From contig QKIB01000044.1 of NCBI GenBank assembly GCA_003249785.1, positions 1-47,719 of the forward strand: a DNA stretch of 47,719 nucleotides, in the 5' to 3' direction. Shown one piece after another: positions 32,642 to 40,708 of the stretch; within the stretch, counting starts at the first letter, position 1, and each line of letters starts with the position of its first letter. Both the position numbers and the translations under genes were made by a program. The DNA is from Acholeplasmatales bacterium. Its GTDB lineage: Bacteria > Bacillota_I > Bacilli_A > Acholeplasmatales > Acholeplasmataceae. The notes beneath the pieces are model-generated. The model had not been told where the DNA came from. It did not search any database and was given only the letters and a program-made list of their open reading frames with translations.

Positions 32642-34774
32642 ATGCAAAAGAAAGTTTACGAGATGACACTTGGCGGTAGAGTGCTACGTGTTGAAATCGG
32701 GGAAATGGCAAAACAAGCATCAGGTGCTGCACTCATTTCCTATGGTGACTCTACAGTATTAAGTGTTGTAACAGCTAAAAATGAAGCTTCTACTCAAGAT
32801 TTCTTCCCTTTAATGGTTATATATCAGGAAAAGCTTTATGCAGCAGGCAAAATCCCTGGAGGATTTTTAAGAAGAGAAGGCAGACCTTCAGAACATGAAA
32901 CATTGACATCACGTTTAATAGACAGACCACTTCGTCCATTGTTCCCTGATGGATTCAAGAATGAAGTTCAAGTGATTAATACGGTTTTATCAAGTGATCC
33001 AGAATGTACAACAGAAATGGCTTCCATGTTTGGTTCATCACTCGTTTTGGGCATCTCTGATATTCCATTCAATGGTCCGATTGCAGGCGTTCAAGTGGGT
33101 CGTGTTGATGGTGAATTCATCATTAATCCAACGCCAGATCAACTCACAAATAGTGACATTGATCTAACGGTTGCAGGTACGAAGAAGGCGATCAACATGG
33201 TTGAAGCTGGAGCAAAACAAGTCAATGAAGAAGACATGCTAAAAGCAATCATGTTCGGTCATAAAGTGATTAAAGAACTCGTTGAATTCCAAGAAAAGAT
33301 TGAAGCGGATTTCAACACACCAAAAATGGCATTTGATGATTTTGCAATCAGTCAAGAACTTAAAGATGCAGTTCATGCTTATGCAGAAGATCGTTTAATT
33401 AAAGCAGTATCCATTTTCGACAAACTTGAAAGATATCATGCCATTGACGCAATCTCAGAAGAAACCATCGAACATTTTGAAAAGACTTCTTTCTTCAAGA
33501 CCATCGACGGCGTCAAAGTATTTGATGAAAAAGCTCAAAAAGAATATTTGAAGCAAGTGAAACAAGTCGTTGATCATATTGTCACAGCAGAAGTTAGAAG
33601 ACTGATTACACAAGATAAGGTGAGACCTGATGGACGAAAAGTTGATGAAATCAGACCTTTATCATCACGTGTTGATGTTTTACAAAGAACCCATGGATCT
33701 GCGTTATTCACTAGAGGTCAAACTCAAGCACTAGGTGTCGTCACTTTAGGTGCCTTAGGTGAAAATCAGATTATTGATGGTCTAGGACTTGAAGACACAA
33801 AACGATTCATGCTTCACTACAATTTTCCACCATTTTCAGTCGGTGAAACCGGTCGTTATGGCTTTGTAGGTAGAAGAGAAGTCGGACATGGCGCGCTTGG
33901 TGAAAGAGCATTATTACAAGTTCTTCCTACGGAAGAAGAATTTCCATATACCATTCGTGTGGTTTCAGAAATTCTGGAATCCAACGGATCGAGTTCACAA
34001 GCAACCATTTGTGCTGGAACCATGGCTTTAATGGCTGCAGGTGTTCCGATCAAAGCACCAGTTGCAGGGATTGCAATGGGATTGATCATGGAAGGCGAAC
34101 ATTATACCATCCTCTCAGATATTCAAGGTATGGAAGACCATGAAGGCGATATGGACTTCAAGGTTGCTGGAACGAAAGATGGTATTACAGCATTACAGAT
34201 GGATATCAAGATTTCAGGTATCACTGAAGCAATTCTCAAAGAAGCATTGGAACAAGCACGACTCAGTCGCTTACACATCTTAAATCATATGCTGGAAACC
34301 ATTCCTGAAGTTCGTGATGATTTATCTAAGTATGCACCAAAAGTCAAGTTAATCATGATCAATCCTGACAAGATTAGAGATGTCATCGGTGCAGGTGGAA
34401 AGATCATTACCAAGATCATCGAAGAAAACAATGGCGTCAAGATTGATATTGATCAAGATGGTAAAGTTGTCTTGATGCATATGGAAACCCAATGGATTGA
34501 AAGTGCAGCACAACGCATTCTTGATCTCGTACGTGAAGCTAAAGTCGGTGAAATCTACGAAGGTAAAGTCACACGCATTGAAAAATTCGGATGTTTCGTC
34601 GAATTATGGCCAGGAACTGAAGGACTTGTCCACATTTCCAGACTTGCAAAAGAACGTGTCGAAAAAGTTGAATCTGTCGTATCACTCGGAGATCAAATCT
34701 TAGTGAAGTGCATTGGCATTGATGATAAGGGTAGAATTGATTTGTCCAGAAAAGATGCATTAATCAATAAATAA
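32642..34774 (+). CDS. pnp: Polyribonucleotide nucleotidyltransferase (PNPase)
   Basis: Phosphorolytic 3'-5' exoribonuclease of RNA decay, working with RNase J. It has 710 aa: two RNase PH domains (the first with [12 protein letters not shown], the second with [19 protein letters not shown]), a linker helix domain, a KH domain ([12 protein letters not shown]) and an S1 domain ([20 protein letters not shown]). GGAG lies before the ATG at the end of its leader. It is monocistronic between two terminators. Confidence 0.97.
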   Translation: MQKKVYEMTLGGRVLRVEIGEMAKQASGAALISYGDSTVLSVVTAKNEASTQDFFPLMVIYQEKLYAAGKIPGGFLRREGRPSEHETLTSRLIDRPLRPLFPDGFKNEVQVINTVLSSDPECTTEMASMFGSSLVLGISDIPFNGPIAGVQVGRVDGEFIINPTPDQLTNSDIDLTVAGTKKAINMVEAGAKQVNEEDMLKAIMFGHKVIKELVEFQEKIEADFNTPKMAFDDFAISQELKDAVHAYAEDRLIKAVSIFDKLERYHAIDAISEETIEHFEKTSFFKTIDGVKVFDEKAQKEYLKQVKQVVDHIVTAEVRRLITQDKVRPDGRKVDEIRPLSSRVDVLQRTHGSALFTRGQTQALGVVTLGALGENQIIDGLGLEDTKRFMLHYNFPPFSVGETGRYGFVGRREVGHGALGERALLQVLPTEEEFPYTIRVVSEILESNGSSSQATICAGTMALMAAGVPIKAPVAGIAMGLIMEGEHYTILSDIQGMEDHEGDMDFKVAGTKDGITALQMDIKISGITEAILKEALEQARLSRLHILNHMLETIPEVRDDLSKYAPKVKLIMINPDKIRDVIGAGGKIITKIIEENNGVKIDIDQDGKVVLMHMETQWIESAAQRILDLVREAKVGEIYEGKVTRIEKFGCFVELWPGTEGLVHISRLAKERVEKVESVVSLGDQILVKCIGIDDKGRIDLSRKDALINK

Positions 34775-34780
34775 GATTTA

Positions 34781-34809
34781 AAATGGAGTTCGAGAACTCC
34801 ATTTTTTTT
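34781..34809 (+). terminator. Terminator of pnp
   Basis: A perfect 10-bp stem AAATGGAGTT / AACTCCATTT has a CGAG loop and is followed by a T run. Confidence 0.92.
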
Positions 34810-34862
34810 ATGAAATGACGGCATGATGCTAAGATTAATCCGTATGTTTCTTTCTCCAATTG

Positions 34863-34871
34863 TGTTATACT
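34863..34871 (+). promoter_or_regulatory. Extended -10 promoter for rplY
   Basis: TG-T-TATACT about 37 bp before the ATG. The -35 is weak. Confidence 0.5.
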
Positions 34872-34907
34872 ATAGGTAAAGCAACATACATATAAAAGGA
34901 GAACATT

Positions 34908-35504
34908 ATGAAATTAGAGTTAAGAACTGAAAAACTTCGTAAAGTGCGGGCAGCGCACAAAATTCCTGGTGTTATGTTTGGTAAATCGATTGAATCAACA
35001 TCCATTCAGGTGGAAGAAAAAGCATTCAAAGATGCTTTGAAAACTTATGGTAAAAGCATGACATTTGAAGCAACCCTAGATGGAAAGAAACATCAGGTCT
35101 ACATTCAAAATGTCAGTACGCAAGTTTTAAAACCAGATGAAGTCATCCATTTTGATTTACATCGTGTCTCAGAGACTGAAACCATCTCTGCTGTTTTGCA
35201 TATTGTCTTAGTAGGCAAGGAAGTTTTCTTCGACAGTGGACTTTTTATTCATGAAGAATTAAGTGAAGTACACGCTGAATTCAAACCTGGTCATGGGATC
35301 TCCAAGATTACTGTTGATGTTTCAGAGCTCAAAGAAGGAGATATCATTCGTGTCAAGGACTTGAATGTACCTGAAGATGTCAAGATCAAGGCTGATCCTG
35401 AACATGTCGTTCTAGAAATCAGAGAAGTCAAGGTTGTTCCAGAAGAAACTGAAGAAGAAGACGAAGAAGTTGTTGAAACTGAAGAAGCAGCTGACGAAGA
35501 ATAA
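34908..35504 (+). CDS. rplY: 50S ribosomal protein L25 / general stress protein Ctc
   Basis: 5S rRNA-binding protein of the long TL5/Ctc form. It has 198 aa: an N-terminal L25 domain (~1-90: KIPGVMFGK, FDLHRV), a C-terminal beta domain (~95-175: VDVSELKEGDIIRVKDL), and a strongly acidic tail from about residue 176 rich in Glu and Asp. GGAG precedes the ATG. rnpB follows 43 nt after the stop. Confidence 0.94.
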   Translation: MKLELRTEKLRKVRAAHKIPGVMFGKSIESTSIQVEEKAFKDALKTYGKSMTFEATLDGKKHQVYIQNVSTQVLKPDEVIHFDLHRVSETETISAVLHIVLVGKEVFFDSGLFIHEELSEVHAEFKPGHGISKITVDVSELKEGDIIRVKDLNVPEDVKIKADPEHVVLEIREVKVVPEETEEEDEEVVETEEAADEE

Positions 35505-35532
35505 ATAGATTGAGACTACTGATTTAAATTTG

Positions 35533-35541
35533 TGATATAAT
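35533..35541 (+). promoter_or_regulatory. Promoter of rnpB
   Basis: TG-A-TATAAT extended -10 (hexamer 35536-35541), 7 bp before the predicted RNA 5' end. The best -35 (TTGAGA, 35510-35515) has a long 20-bp spacer. Confidence 0.65.
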
Positions 35542-35547
35542 AACATA

Positions 35548-35887
35548 GTCAATGCAAGTGATCGAGCCTGCCTAAGCAGGTTAGGAAAGTCCATGCTAGC
35601 ACATCCTGAGATGGATGTAGTGTTTGTGCCTAAGGAAATCATAACTTAGGGTACGTCAAACGTAACGGCGATCAATGGTCTAAGGGAAACTATGATCTAG
35701 ACGTAACGTGCCACAGAAACGAGTTGTTCAGAAATGAACAAATGAAACGCGGTAAACCCCTCAAGCTAGCAACCCAAAATTTGGTAGGGGCACGTATCAA
35801 GACCAAATGAAGTTGAGATACGCTACTTTGTAGAGATAAATGGTCACACCCTAAAAGGGGAACAGAACATGGCTTATGAACATTGAC
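35548..35887 (+). ncRNA. rnpB: RNase P RNA, type B (Bacillus type)
   Basis: Catalytic RNA of RNase P, which matures tRNA 5' ends. The ends pair (GTCAATG at 35548 with CATTGAC at 35881) to form P1. Conserved core pieces appear in order: GGAAAGTCCATGC, CTGAGATGGATGTAGTG, GTGCCTAAGGAAATCATA, GTGCCACAGAAACGAG, AACGCGGTAAACCCC, GGTAGGGGCAC, and the closing ACAGAACATGGCTTATG. The order and the sequence after CTGAGATG match the B. subtilis type B fold. This accounts for the 425-bp gap between rplY and the hydrolase. Confidence 0.97.
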
Positions 35888-35892
35888 AAAAT

Positions 35893-35917
35893 AAAGGTCC
35901 CGGTTGGGACCTTTTCT
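35893..35917 (+). terminator. Terminator of rnpB
   Basis: A 9-bp stem (35893-35901 / 35906-35914) with a GGTT loop is followed by a TTCTCT tail. It ends only about 12 nt before the next start codon. Confidence 0.85.
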
Positions 35918-35929
35918 CTAGGAGATTTT

Positions 35930-36583
35930 ATGGAAATTAAAGTGAATGGCATCACCTTATATTATGAAATCATTGGCAAAGGAAAACCTCTTGTTTTTCT
36001 CCATGGGAACGGTGAAGATCATCACACATTTGATGCCTTAACCGAGTCATTAAAATCCTCATATACTTGTTATCTTGTCGATAGTAGAAATCATGGAAAA
36101 TCAATGAAGGATTGTCCACTACATTATGAGGATATGGCAGAAGATATCTTTCAATTCATACAAAACCTTAAGATTGATAAACCAGCATTATTTGGGTTTA
36201 GCGATGGAGCGATTATCGGTATGCTCATTGCATCCAAACATCCTGGATTGTTTTCAAAACTGATCCTTGCTGGAGGTAGCTTAAACCCCCAAGGTGTTAA
36301 AATCGGTTTCTATAGACACATGAAAAGAGCTTTTGAGAAAAACCATCATCCAATGATTGAACTCATGCTAAATGAACCACAAATTACTGAAGATGAGCTA
36401 TCAAAAATCGATTGTCCAACGTTAGTCATTGCTGGTGCTTACGATCTAATCAAAAGACAACATACATATCAAATTAAAAGACAGATCAAAAATGCGAAAC
36501 TCATAATCATTCCTGGTCACACACACGAATCTTATATTATGCATACAGATTACCTCAAAGAAATCATTCAATCCTTTGTATAA
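35930..36583 (+). CDS. Alpha/beta hydrolase fold protein
   Basis: It has 217 aa. It has the oxyanion-hole HGNG motif (LVFLHGNGEDHHTF), nucleophile elbow GFSDG (G-x-S-x-G), an acidic residue in AGAYD, and the catalytic His in PGHTHES. It is cytoplasmic; the substrate is unknown. The ATG at 35930 has TAGGAG 6 nt upstream; an in-frame ATG at 35876 lies inside rnpB and is rejected. No separate promoter is seen between the rnpB terminator and the start, so expression may depend on read-through. Confidence 0.85.
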   Translation: MEIKVNGITLYYEIIGKGKPLVFLHGNGEDHHTFDALTESLKSSYTCYLVDSRNHGKSMKDCPLHYEDMAEDIFQFIQNLKIDKPALFGFSDGAIIGMLIASKHPGLFSKLILAGGSLNPQGVKIGFYRHMKRAFEKNHHPMIELMLNEPQITEDELSKIDCPTLVIAGAYDLIKRQHTYQIKRQIKNAKLIIIPGHTHESYIMHTDYLKEIIQSFV

Positions 36584-36585
36584 AA

Positions 36586-36605
36586 AAAATCCCATTTGGG
36601 ATTTT
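36586..36605. terminator. Bidirectional terminator, hydrolase / exchanger
   Basis: An 8-bp stem AAAATCCC / GGGATTTT with an ATTT loop lies between A and T runs and serves both convergent genes. Confidence 0.82.
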
Positions 36606-36609
36606 ATTT

Positions 36610-37605
36610 TTAGAGGATACCTAATGCGCGCATGATGATATAGGCAATATAACTGAAATAGATAGCGACTAGAATCCAGCCTTCAAATCGCGAGATTTTT
36701 TGTTTGGTGATACTGAATAAGATCATCACTGCTGTAATTCCAATTAAGATGATAGAATCCGTCAAGACATCACTATTAACACCTAAAGGTGTTACAATTC
36801 CAGATAAACCAACGATTAGTAATGTATTGAATACATTGGATCCAACGACATTACCAAGTGCAATCTCGTTTTCACCTTTCTTTGCAGCCATCACTGAAGT
36901 CACAAGTTCCGGCAAGGAAGTACCTAACGAAACGATACTTAAACCAACAAGAGTAGTTGCCTTAGTTACAGTCATACTGAAAGCTTTAACCAAGACTTCA
37001 GTCGCAATGTATTCTGCACCTGAAGTAACAAGGTAACCACCTAAAGAGACACCAGCTAAGCCAAGAATCAGCAAGAGAATGGCTTTTTTGGTATCTACAA
37101 AATGGATATCTTCATCGAGTTCATCTGCTTTATGACCACGAAACATCATGACCATATAGAAGGCAAAGAATCCAAGTAAGATGAGTGCTTCCCACCAAAC
37201 GATTGCTGCATCACTTTGAAATAAATAAGCAACTGCAGCAAAGACTACTGTAATGAGAATCAAGAATGGGAATTCTCGTTTATTCATCGATTTCTTGACC
37301 GCAATTGGAAGCATAATCGCACTAAACCCTAGAATCAATGTCAAATTGGCGATGTCTGATCCAACGATATTTCCTAAAGCAATATCAGCTGTTGTGCCAA
37401 GAGCACGCGCCTGAAGGGCAGCAGCAAAAGTAACCGCAAGTTCCGGTAAGCTCGTCCCGAATGCGACCAATGTCAATCCGATGATGAGTGGTGATATATT
37501 GAACTTTTTCGCTATAGAAGCTGATGAGACTACAAAAAAGTCGGCACCTTTGATTAAAAGAAAAAAGCCAAAGATGGTGATAAAAATGTTAAATACAATG
37601 AGCAT
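36610..37605 (-). CDS. Calcium/sodium antiporter (CaCA family, YrbG-like)
   Basis: It has 331 aa and about 10 transmembrane helices. The two alpha repeats that form the ion pathway are clear. The first has GTSLPELAVTF and GNIVGSDIANL; the second has GTSLPELVTSVM and GNVVGSNVFNTL. This places it in the YrbG/K+-dependent-exchanger-like branch; the Ca2+ direction and coupling ion are inferred. It has a long leader of about 135 nt with folded elements and is divergent from the CNNM gene pair. GAAAGGAT precedes the ATG. Confidence 0.9.
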   Translation of the reverse strand: MLIVFNIFITIFGFFLLIKGADFFVVSSASIAKKFNISPLIIGLTLVAFGTSLPELAVTFAAALQARALGTTADIALGNIVGSDIANLTLILGFSAIMLPIAVKKSMNKREFPFLILITVVFAAVAYLFQSDAAIVWWEALILLGFFAFYMVMMFRGHKADELDEDIHFVDTKKAILLLILGLAGVSLGGYLVTSGAEYIATEVLVKAFSMTVTKATTLVGLSIVSLGTSLPELVTSVMAAKKGENEIALGNVVGSNVFNTLLIVGLSGIVTPLGVNSDVLTDSIILIGITAVMILFSITKQKISRFEGWILVAIYFSYIAYIIMRALGIL

Positions 37606-37746
37606 GATGTCTTATCCTTTCTCATAGAGCAGTCTCTTAAGATTCCATACAAATCAACATATGTTGATCAAGTTTCACATATAGCATAATCACATCAAAT
37701 TCAAGAACAAAAAATGTCTTCGAATTCTGTTTTCACCTATGCATCC
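37606..37746 (-). promoter_or_regulatory. Long structured 5' leader of the exchanger gene
   Basis: On the minus strand, between the promoter and the start codon, lie an imperfect 12-bp hairpin (plus ~37696-37724, AATTC/GAATT arms with a T-rich loop) and a perfect 16-bp palindrome ATCAACAT/ATGTTGAT (37653-37668). No open frame or terminator is seen. A regulatory role is possible but unproven. Confidence 0.4.
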
Positions 37747-37775
37747 ATTGTAGCATATTCGAAGGGTTCATTCAA
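37747..37775 (-). promoter_or_regulatory. Promoter of the exchanger gene
   Basis: On the minus strand TTGAAT (plus 37770-37775), 17-bp spacer, TG-C-TACAAT (hexamer plus 37747-37752). This predicts a leader of about 135 nt. Confidence 0.75.
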
Positions 37776-37820
37776 GTGAATTTAAAGGGATCTTAAATCA
37801 TATGTTCAGAGCATCAATTA

Positions 37821-37849
37821 TTGACTTTTTTAGGTAAAAATAGTATCAT
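37821..37849 (+). promoter_or_regulatory. Promoter of the CNNM gene pair
   Basis: TTGACT (37821-37826), 17-bp spacer, TATCAT (37844-37849). Each hexamer differs from consensus at one position. Confidence 0.85.
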
Positions 37850-37855
37850 ATATCT

Positions 37856-37935
37856 ATCACATCGTGATGGAGGGCATTATAACCGAAATGGAAGACAGCA
37901 GTAGTAGGATCGAAGATCCAACATATCCGAAAAAC
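37856..37935 (+). ncRNA. Riboswitch-like structured leader upstream of CNNM genes (unclassified)
   Basis: About 80 nt between a strong promoter and an intrinsic terminator hold hairpins ATCAC/GTGAT (37856-37868) and GGATC-GAA-GATCC (37907-37919). Between them is a conserved-looking single-stranded stretch containing GGAGGGC, ATAACCG and AGACAGCAG. The layout, aptamer-sized RNA then terminator then Shine-Dalgarno, is that of a transcription-attenuating riboswitch. I could not match it to the M-box, yybP-ykoY, fluoride, NiCo or ydaO consensus. The downstream genes suggest a divalent ion. Confidence 0.45.
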
Positions 37936-37975
37936 AAAGACAACAAATATCATGCTTTTTTTGGTGTCTTTTTTT
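37936..37975 (+). terminator. Leader terminator upstream of the CNNM genes
   Basis: A 12-bp stem with one mismatch (37936-37947 / 37960-37971) has a 12-nt loop followed by four T. It lies about 22 nt before the start codon and precedes AAAGGAGG, so it must be bypassed for expression. Confidence 0.7.
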
Positions 37976-37997
37976 GTTATTTAAAGGAGGATAAATC

Positions 37998-39305
37998 ATG
38001 TTAGTTTCTATCATCATCATGATTGTTCTCATTTTGTTATCTGGAATCTTTGCAGCTTCAGATGTTGCACTTGTTGCCGTCAGTGACAGCAAAATCAGTC
38101 AAGACGCAAGCAAAGGCAATATCAAAGCATTACGAATTCAGAAATTCACAAGTTCTGACAAGTTGTATCTTTCCTCATTACAAATGTTTATCACTTTGAT
38201 TGCACTTGTCAATGGAGCGATTGCAGTAGATACTTTTTCATCAATGGTCAGCACATGGTTCAATCAATCACTCAGTATCCTGAAGCCTCTGGTCGTTGTT
38301 ATATGTGCATTGATTCTTTTGGTTTTCCAAGTCGTCTTTGGTCAGAAAATTCCAAGAAGACTTGCAAACAAGCATTCAGAAAAAATAGCGTATGCAACCA
38401 TTGGGTTTGTTTCTATAATGACAACTATCTTATTCCCAATCGCATGGATTTTGGATGTGGTGTCTAATTTTGTCGGTCGACTATTTGGACTTGTTCCAAA
38501 TGACAGTGAACGTAAAATGACGGAAGAAGAAATCAGAACCATCGTTGAAGCAAGTGGTAAAATCGGGAATATTGATGAAGAAGAAAGCGAAATGATTCAA
38601 AATATCTTTGACTTCAGCGATACAAGCGTTGATGAAATCATGACGCATAGAACTGAAATCTCCGCAATTAATGTGCGGTCGACCAAAGCTCAAGTGTTGG
38701 ATCATATTAAGGATGAAAAATTCACGAGATATCCTGTTTATGAAGGCGATATCGATCATATCATTGGCACACTTCATGTCAAGGATTTATTGAAATATAT
38801 TGATAACAGTGATGAAAAATTTTCACTTAAAACATTAATTAGACCACCCTATTTCATTCCAGATTCTAAGAAAACTAGTGAACTATTTAAAGAAATGCAA
38901 AAACAAAAGAATCATTTGGTTGTTGTTCTTGATGAATATGGCGGAACAGCTGGTATCGTTACGATGGAAGATTTGATTGAAGAAATCGTCGGAAACATTT
39001 TTGATGAATATGATGAAGTTGACGATGAAATCAAGAAAATTGATGATCATACATATGAAATTCAAGGGTTATGCAACATCAATGATGTAGAAGACCAGAT
39101 TCAAGCGGGATTACCTATTGAAGATTATGATACGCTTGGAGGATTTATCTTAGGACAACTTGGACGTTTTCCAAACGATGATGAAGCTATTGAATTCACT
39201 TTTAATGGATTCACATATAAAGTACTCGAAACTGAAGATAAGATTATTTCAAAAGTGCAGGTAACATTACCACAAGAAAACGAAGCATCTTCAGAAGAAG
39301 AATAA
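37998..39305 (+). CDS. CNNM/CorC-family (HlyC-like) transporter, divergent paralogue
   Basis: It has 435 aa: an N-terminal CNNM (DUF21) membrane domain (~1-165), two CBS domains (~185-320: FTRYPVYEGDIDHIIGTLHVKDLL, DEYGGTAGIVTMEDLIEEIVG), a CorC_HlyC domain (~335-420) and an acidic tail. Relatives are Mg2+ (or cobalt) exporters. In the membrane domain several conserved polar residues differ from the neighbouring paralogue. FxSxxE reads FAASD, IGNNIVN reads LIALVN, and GELTPK reads GQKIPR. The ion specificity may therefore be altered. AAAGGAGG precedes the ATG. Confidence 0.88.
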   Translation: MLVSIIIMIVLILLSGIFAASDVALVAVSDSKISQDASKGNIKALRIQKFTSSDKLYLSSLQMFITLIALVNGAIAVDTFSSMVSTWFNQSLSILKPLVVVICALILLVFQVVFGQKIPRRLANKHSEKIAYATIGFVSIMTTILFPIAWILDVVSNFVGRLFGLVPNDSERKMTEEEIRTIVEASGKIGNIDEEESEMIQNIFDFSDTSVDEIMTHRTEISAINVRSTKAQVLDHIKDEKFTRYPVYEGDIDHIIGTLHVKDLLKYIDNSDEKFSLKTLIRPPYFIPDSKKTSELFKEMQKQKNHLVVVLDEYGGTAGIVTMEDLIEEIVGNIFDEYDEVDDEIKKIDDHTYEIQGLCNINDVEDQIQAGLPIEDYDTLGGFILGQLGRFPNDDEAIEFTFNGFTYKVLETEDKIISKVQVTLPQENEASSEEE

Positions 39306-39315
39306 GGAACTATTC

Positions 39316-40572
39316 ATGGATCAATCTGATATTATTACATTAATCATATTACTCATTTTCATCATCCTATCCGCCTTTTTCTCATCAGCAGAGATGGCTT
39401 TTTCCTCTATGAATCCAATCAAAATCAAGCATAGCATCCAAAATGGACACAAACGTGCGCAGCACACTTTGGATTTATCTTTGAAATTTGAAAAACTATT
39501 AACGACCATCTTGATAGGCAATAATATTGTCAACATTGCATCCGCATCAGTTGCAACTGTTTTGTTCGTCAAATATTGGGGCGATCAAGGGGTCATGATC
39601 TCAACCGCTGTCATGACAACACTTGTTTTGATTTTTGGGGAACTGACACCTAAGACTTTAGCAAAGAAAATTCCTGAAAAATATGCGATTGCGATTACAC
39701 CAATTTTGAGATTCTTTATCTTGATTTTGACACCACTTAATTATATTTTCAGTTTTTGGCAAAATCTCTTAAACAGATGGTTCAAATTTGATAAAGCACC
39801 AGCAATCACCGAAGAAGAGTTATTAACCTATGTCAGTGAAGTTCAACAAGAAGGCGGCATCAATGAAAACGAGGGTGAATTAATTCGTAGTGTCATCGAT
39901 TTCGATGATCTTAAAGTAGAAGAAATATTCACACCACGTGTTCAAGTCATCGCTGTTTCTCTCACTGAAGAGATTAAGAAGATTATTCATACATTCAGAC
40001 ATACTGGATACTCCAGATTGCCTGTCTATGAAGAAAATATCGATCACATCGTTGGTGTGATCAATCATAAGGATTTCTATAACTTAGTTGTCTTAGAACA
40101 TGAACCTTTAGAAAACATCATCATGCCTCCGGTTTATGTGACGCAATATATGAAAGTTTCCAATTTGCTCGAACTCTTGCGCACGAACAAATCACATATG
40201 GCGATTGTCAAAGATGAATTTGGTGGTACTTTAGGTGTCGTTTCTATGGAAGACATTTTAGAAGAACTAGTTGGTGATATCTGGGATGAACACGACGAAG
40301 TCATTGAACAGATTGTTCAGATTGATGACAACACTTACCGAATCAAAGGGAATGCAGATCTGGATGATGTGTTTGAAATCCTTGAAATCGATGAAGAATT
40401 GGATTTTGCAACCGTGAACGGTTGGGTCCTCGAAGAATTGGGTAAGATCCCAAACGTTGGGGATGAATTCACTTATGAAAACTTGAAAGTCAGAGTAACT
40501 GCCGCTGATTTGAAAAAAGTGTTAGAAGTTCTGATTGAAGTTATTCCTCAAGTCATTGAAGAAGATTTTTAA
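39316..40572 (+). CDS. CNNM/CorC-family (HlyC-like) Mg2+ transporter, canonical paralogue
   Basis: It has 418 aa with the same order of domains as the preceding gene: a CNNM domain with canonical FFSSAEMAF, IGNNIVN and FGELTPK motifs, a CBS pair (YSRLPVYEENIDHIVG, DEFGGTLGVVSMEDILEELVG) and a CorC_HlyC domain. It probably exports Mg2+ or protects against divalent ions; the older hemolysin label is historical. It begins 10 nt after its paralogue and is followed by a terminator, so the two are one transcript. Confidence 0.9.
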   Translation: MDQSDIITLIILLIFIILSAFFSSAEMAFSSMNPIKIKHSIQNGHKRAQHTLDLSLKFEKLLTTILIGNNIVNIASASVATVLFVKYWGDQGVMISTAVMTTLVLIFGELTPKTLAKKIPEKYAIAITPILRFFILILTPLNYIFSFWQNLLNRWFKFDKAPAITEEELLTYVSEVQQEGGINENEGELIRSVIDFDDLKVEEIFTPRVQVIAVSLTEEIKKIIHTFRHTGYSRLPVYEENIDHIVGVINHKDFYNLVVLEHEPLENIIMPPVYVTQYMKVSNLLELLRTNKSHMAIVKDEFGGTLGVVSMEDILEELVGDIWDEHDEVIEQIVQIDDNTYRIKGNADLDDVFEILEIDEELDFATVNGWVLEELGKIPNVGDEFTYENLKVRVTAADLKKVLEVLIEVIPQVIEEDF

Positions 40573-40595
40573 GAGCTGAAAAGCTCTTTTCTTTT
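40571..40595 (+). terminator. Terminator of the CNNM pair
   Basis: A 7-bp stem AAGAGCT / AGCTCTT with a GAAA loop and a T-rich tail overlaps the stop codon. Confidence 0.85.
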
Positions 40596-40649
40596 GATTG
40601 TAATGAAATAATGAGATGGAAGTGAACATTTCTATAGAATTCATCACAT

Positions 40650-40683
40650 AACTCTTTAAAAAAGAGTTCATTGATGATACAAT
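40650..40683 (+). promoter_or_regulatory. lepA promoter with inverted repeat over the -35
   Basis: TG-A-TACAAT extended -10 (hexamer 40678-40683). An 8-bp perfect inverted repeat AACTCTTT-AAA-AAAGAGTT (40650-40668) covers the -35 position, a possible operator. Confidence 0.5.
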
Positions 40684-40708
40684 AATTAAGCGGAAGGATA
40701 TGTGTGAT

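Noticed and set aside
35876-35929. In-frame upstream ATG for the alpha/beta hydrolase
   Set aside because: It lies inside the conserved 3' end of rnpB and before its terminator; the ATG at 35930 has its own Shine-Dalgarno.
37856-37935. Fluoride riboswitch or hammerhead-like match (GTGATGG, ATAACC, CGAAA)
   Set aside because: The short matches are not in the right order or pairing: no P1 arms around GATGG, no CTGATGA core. Left as unclassified.
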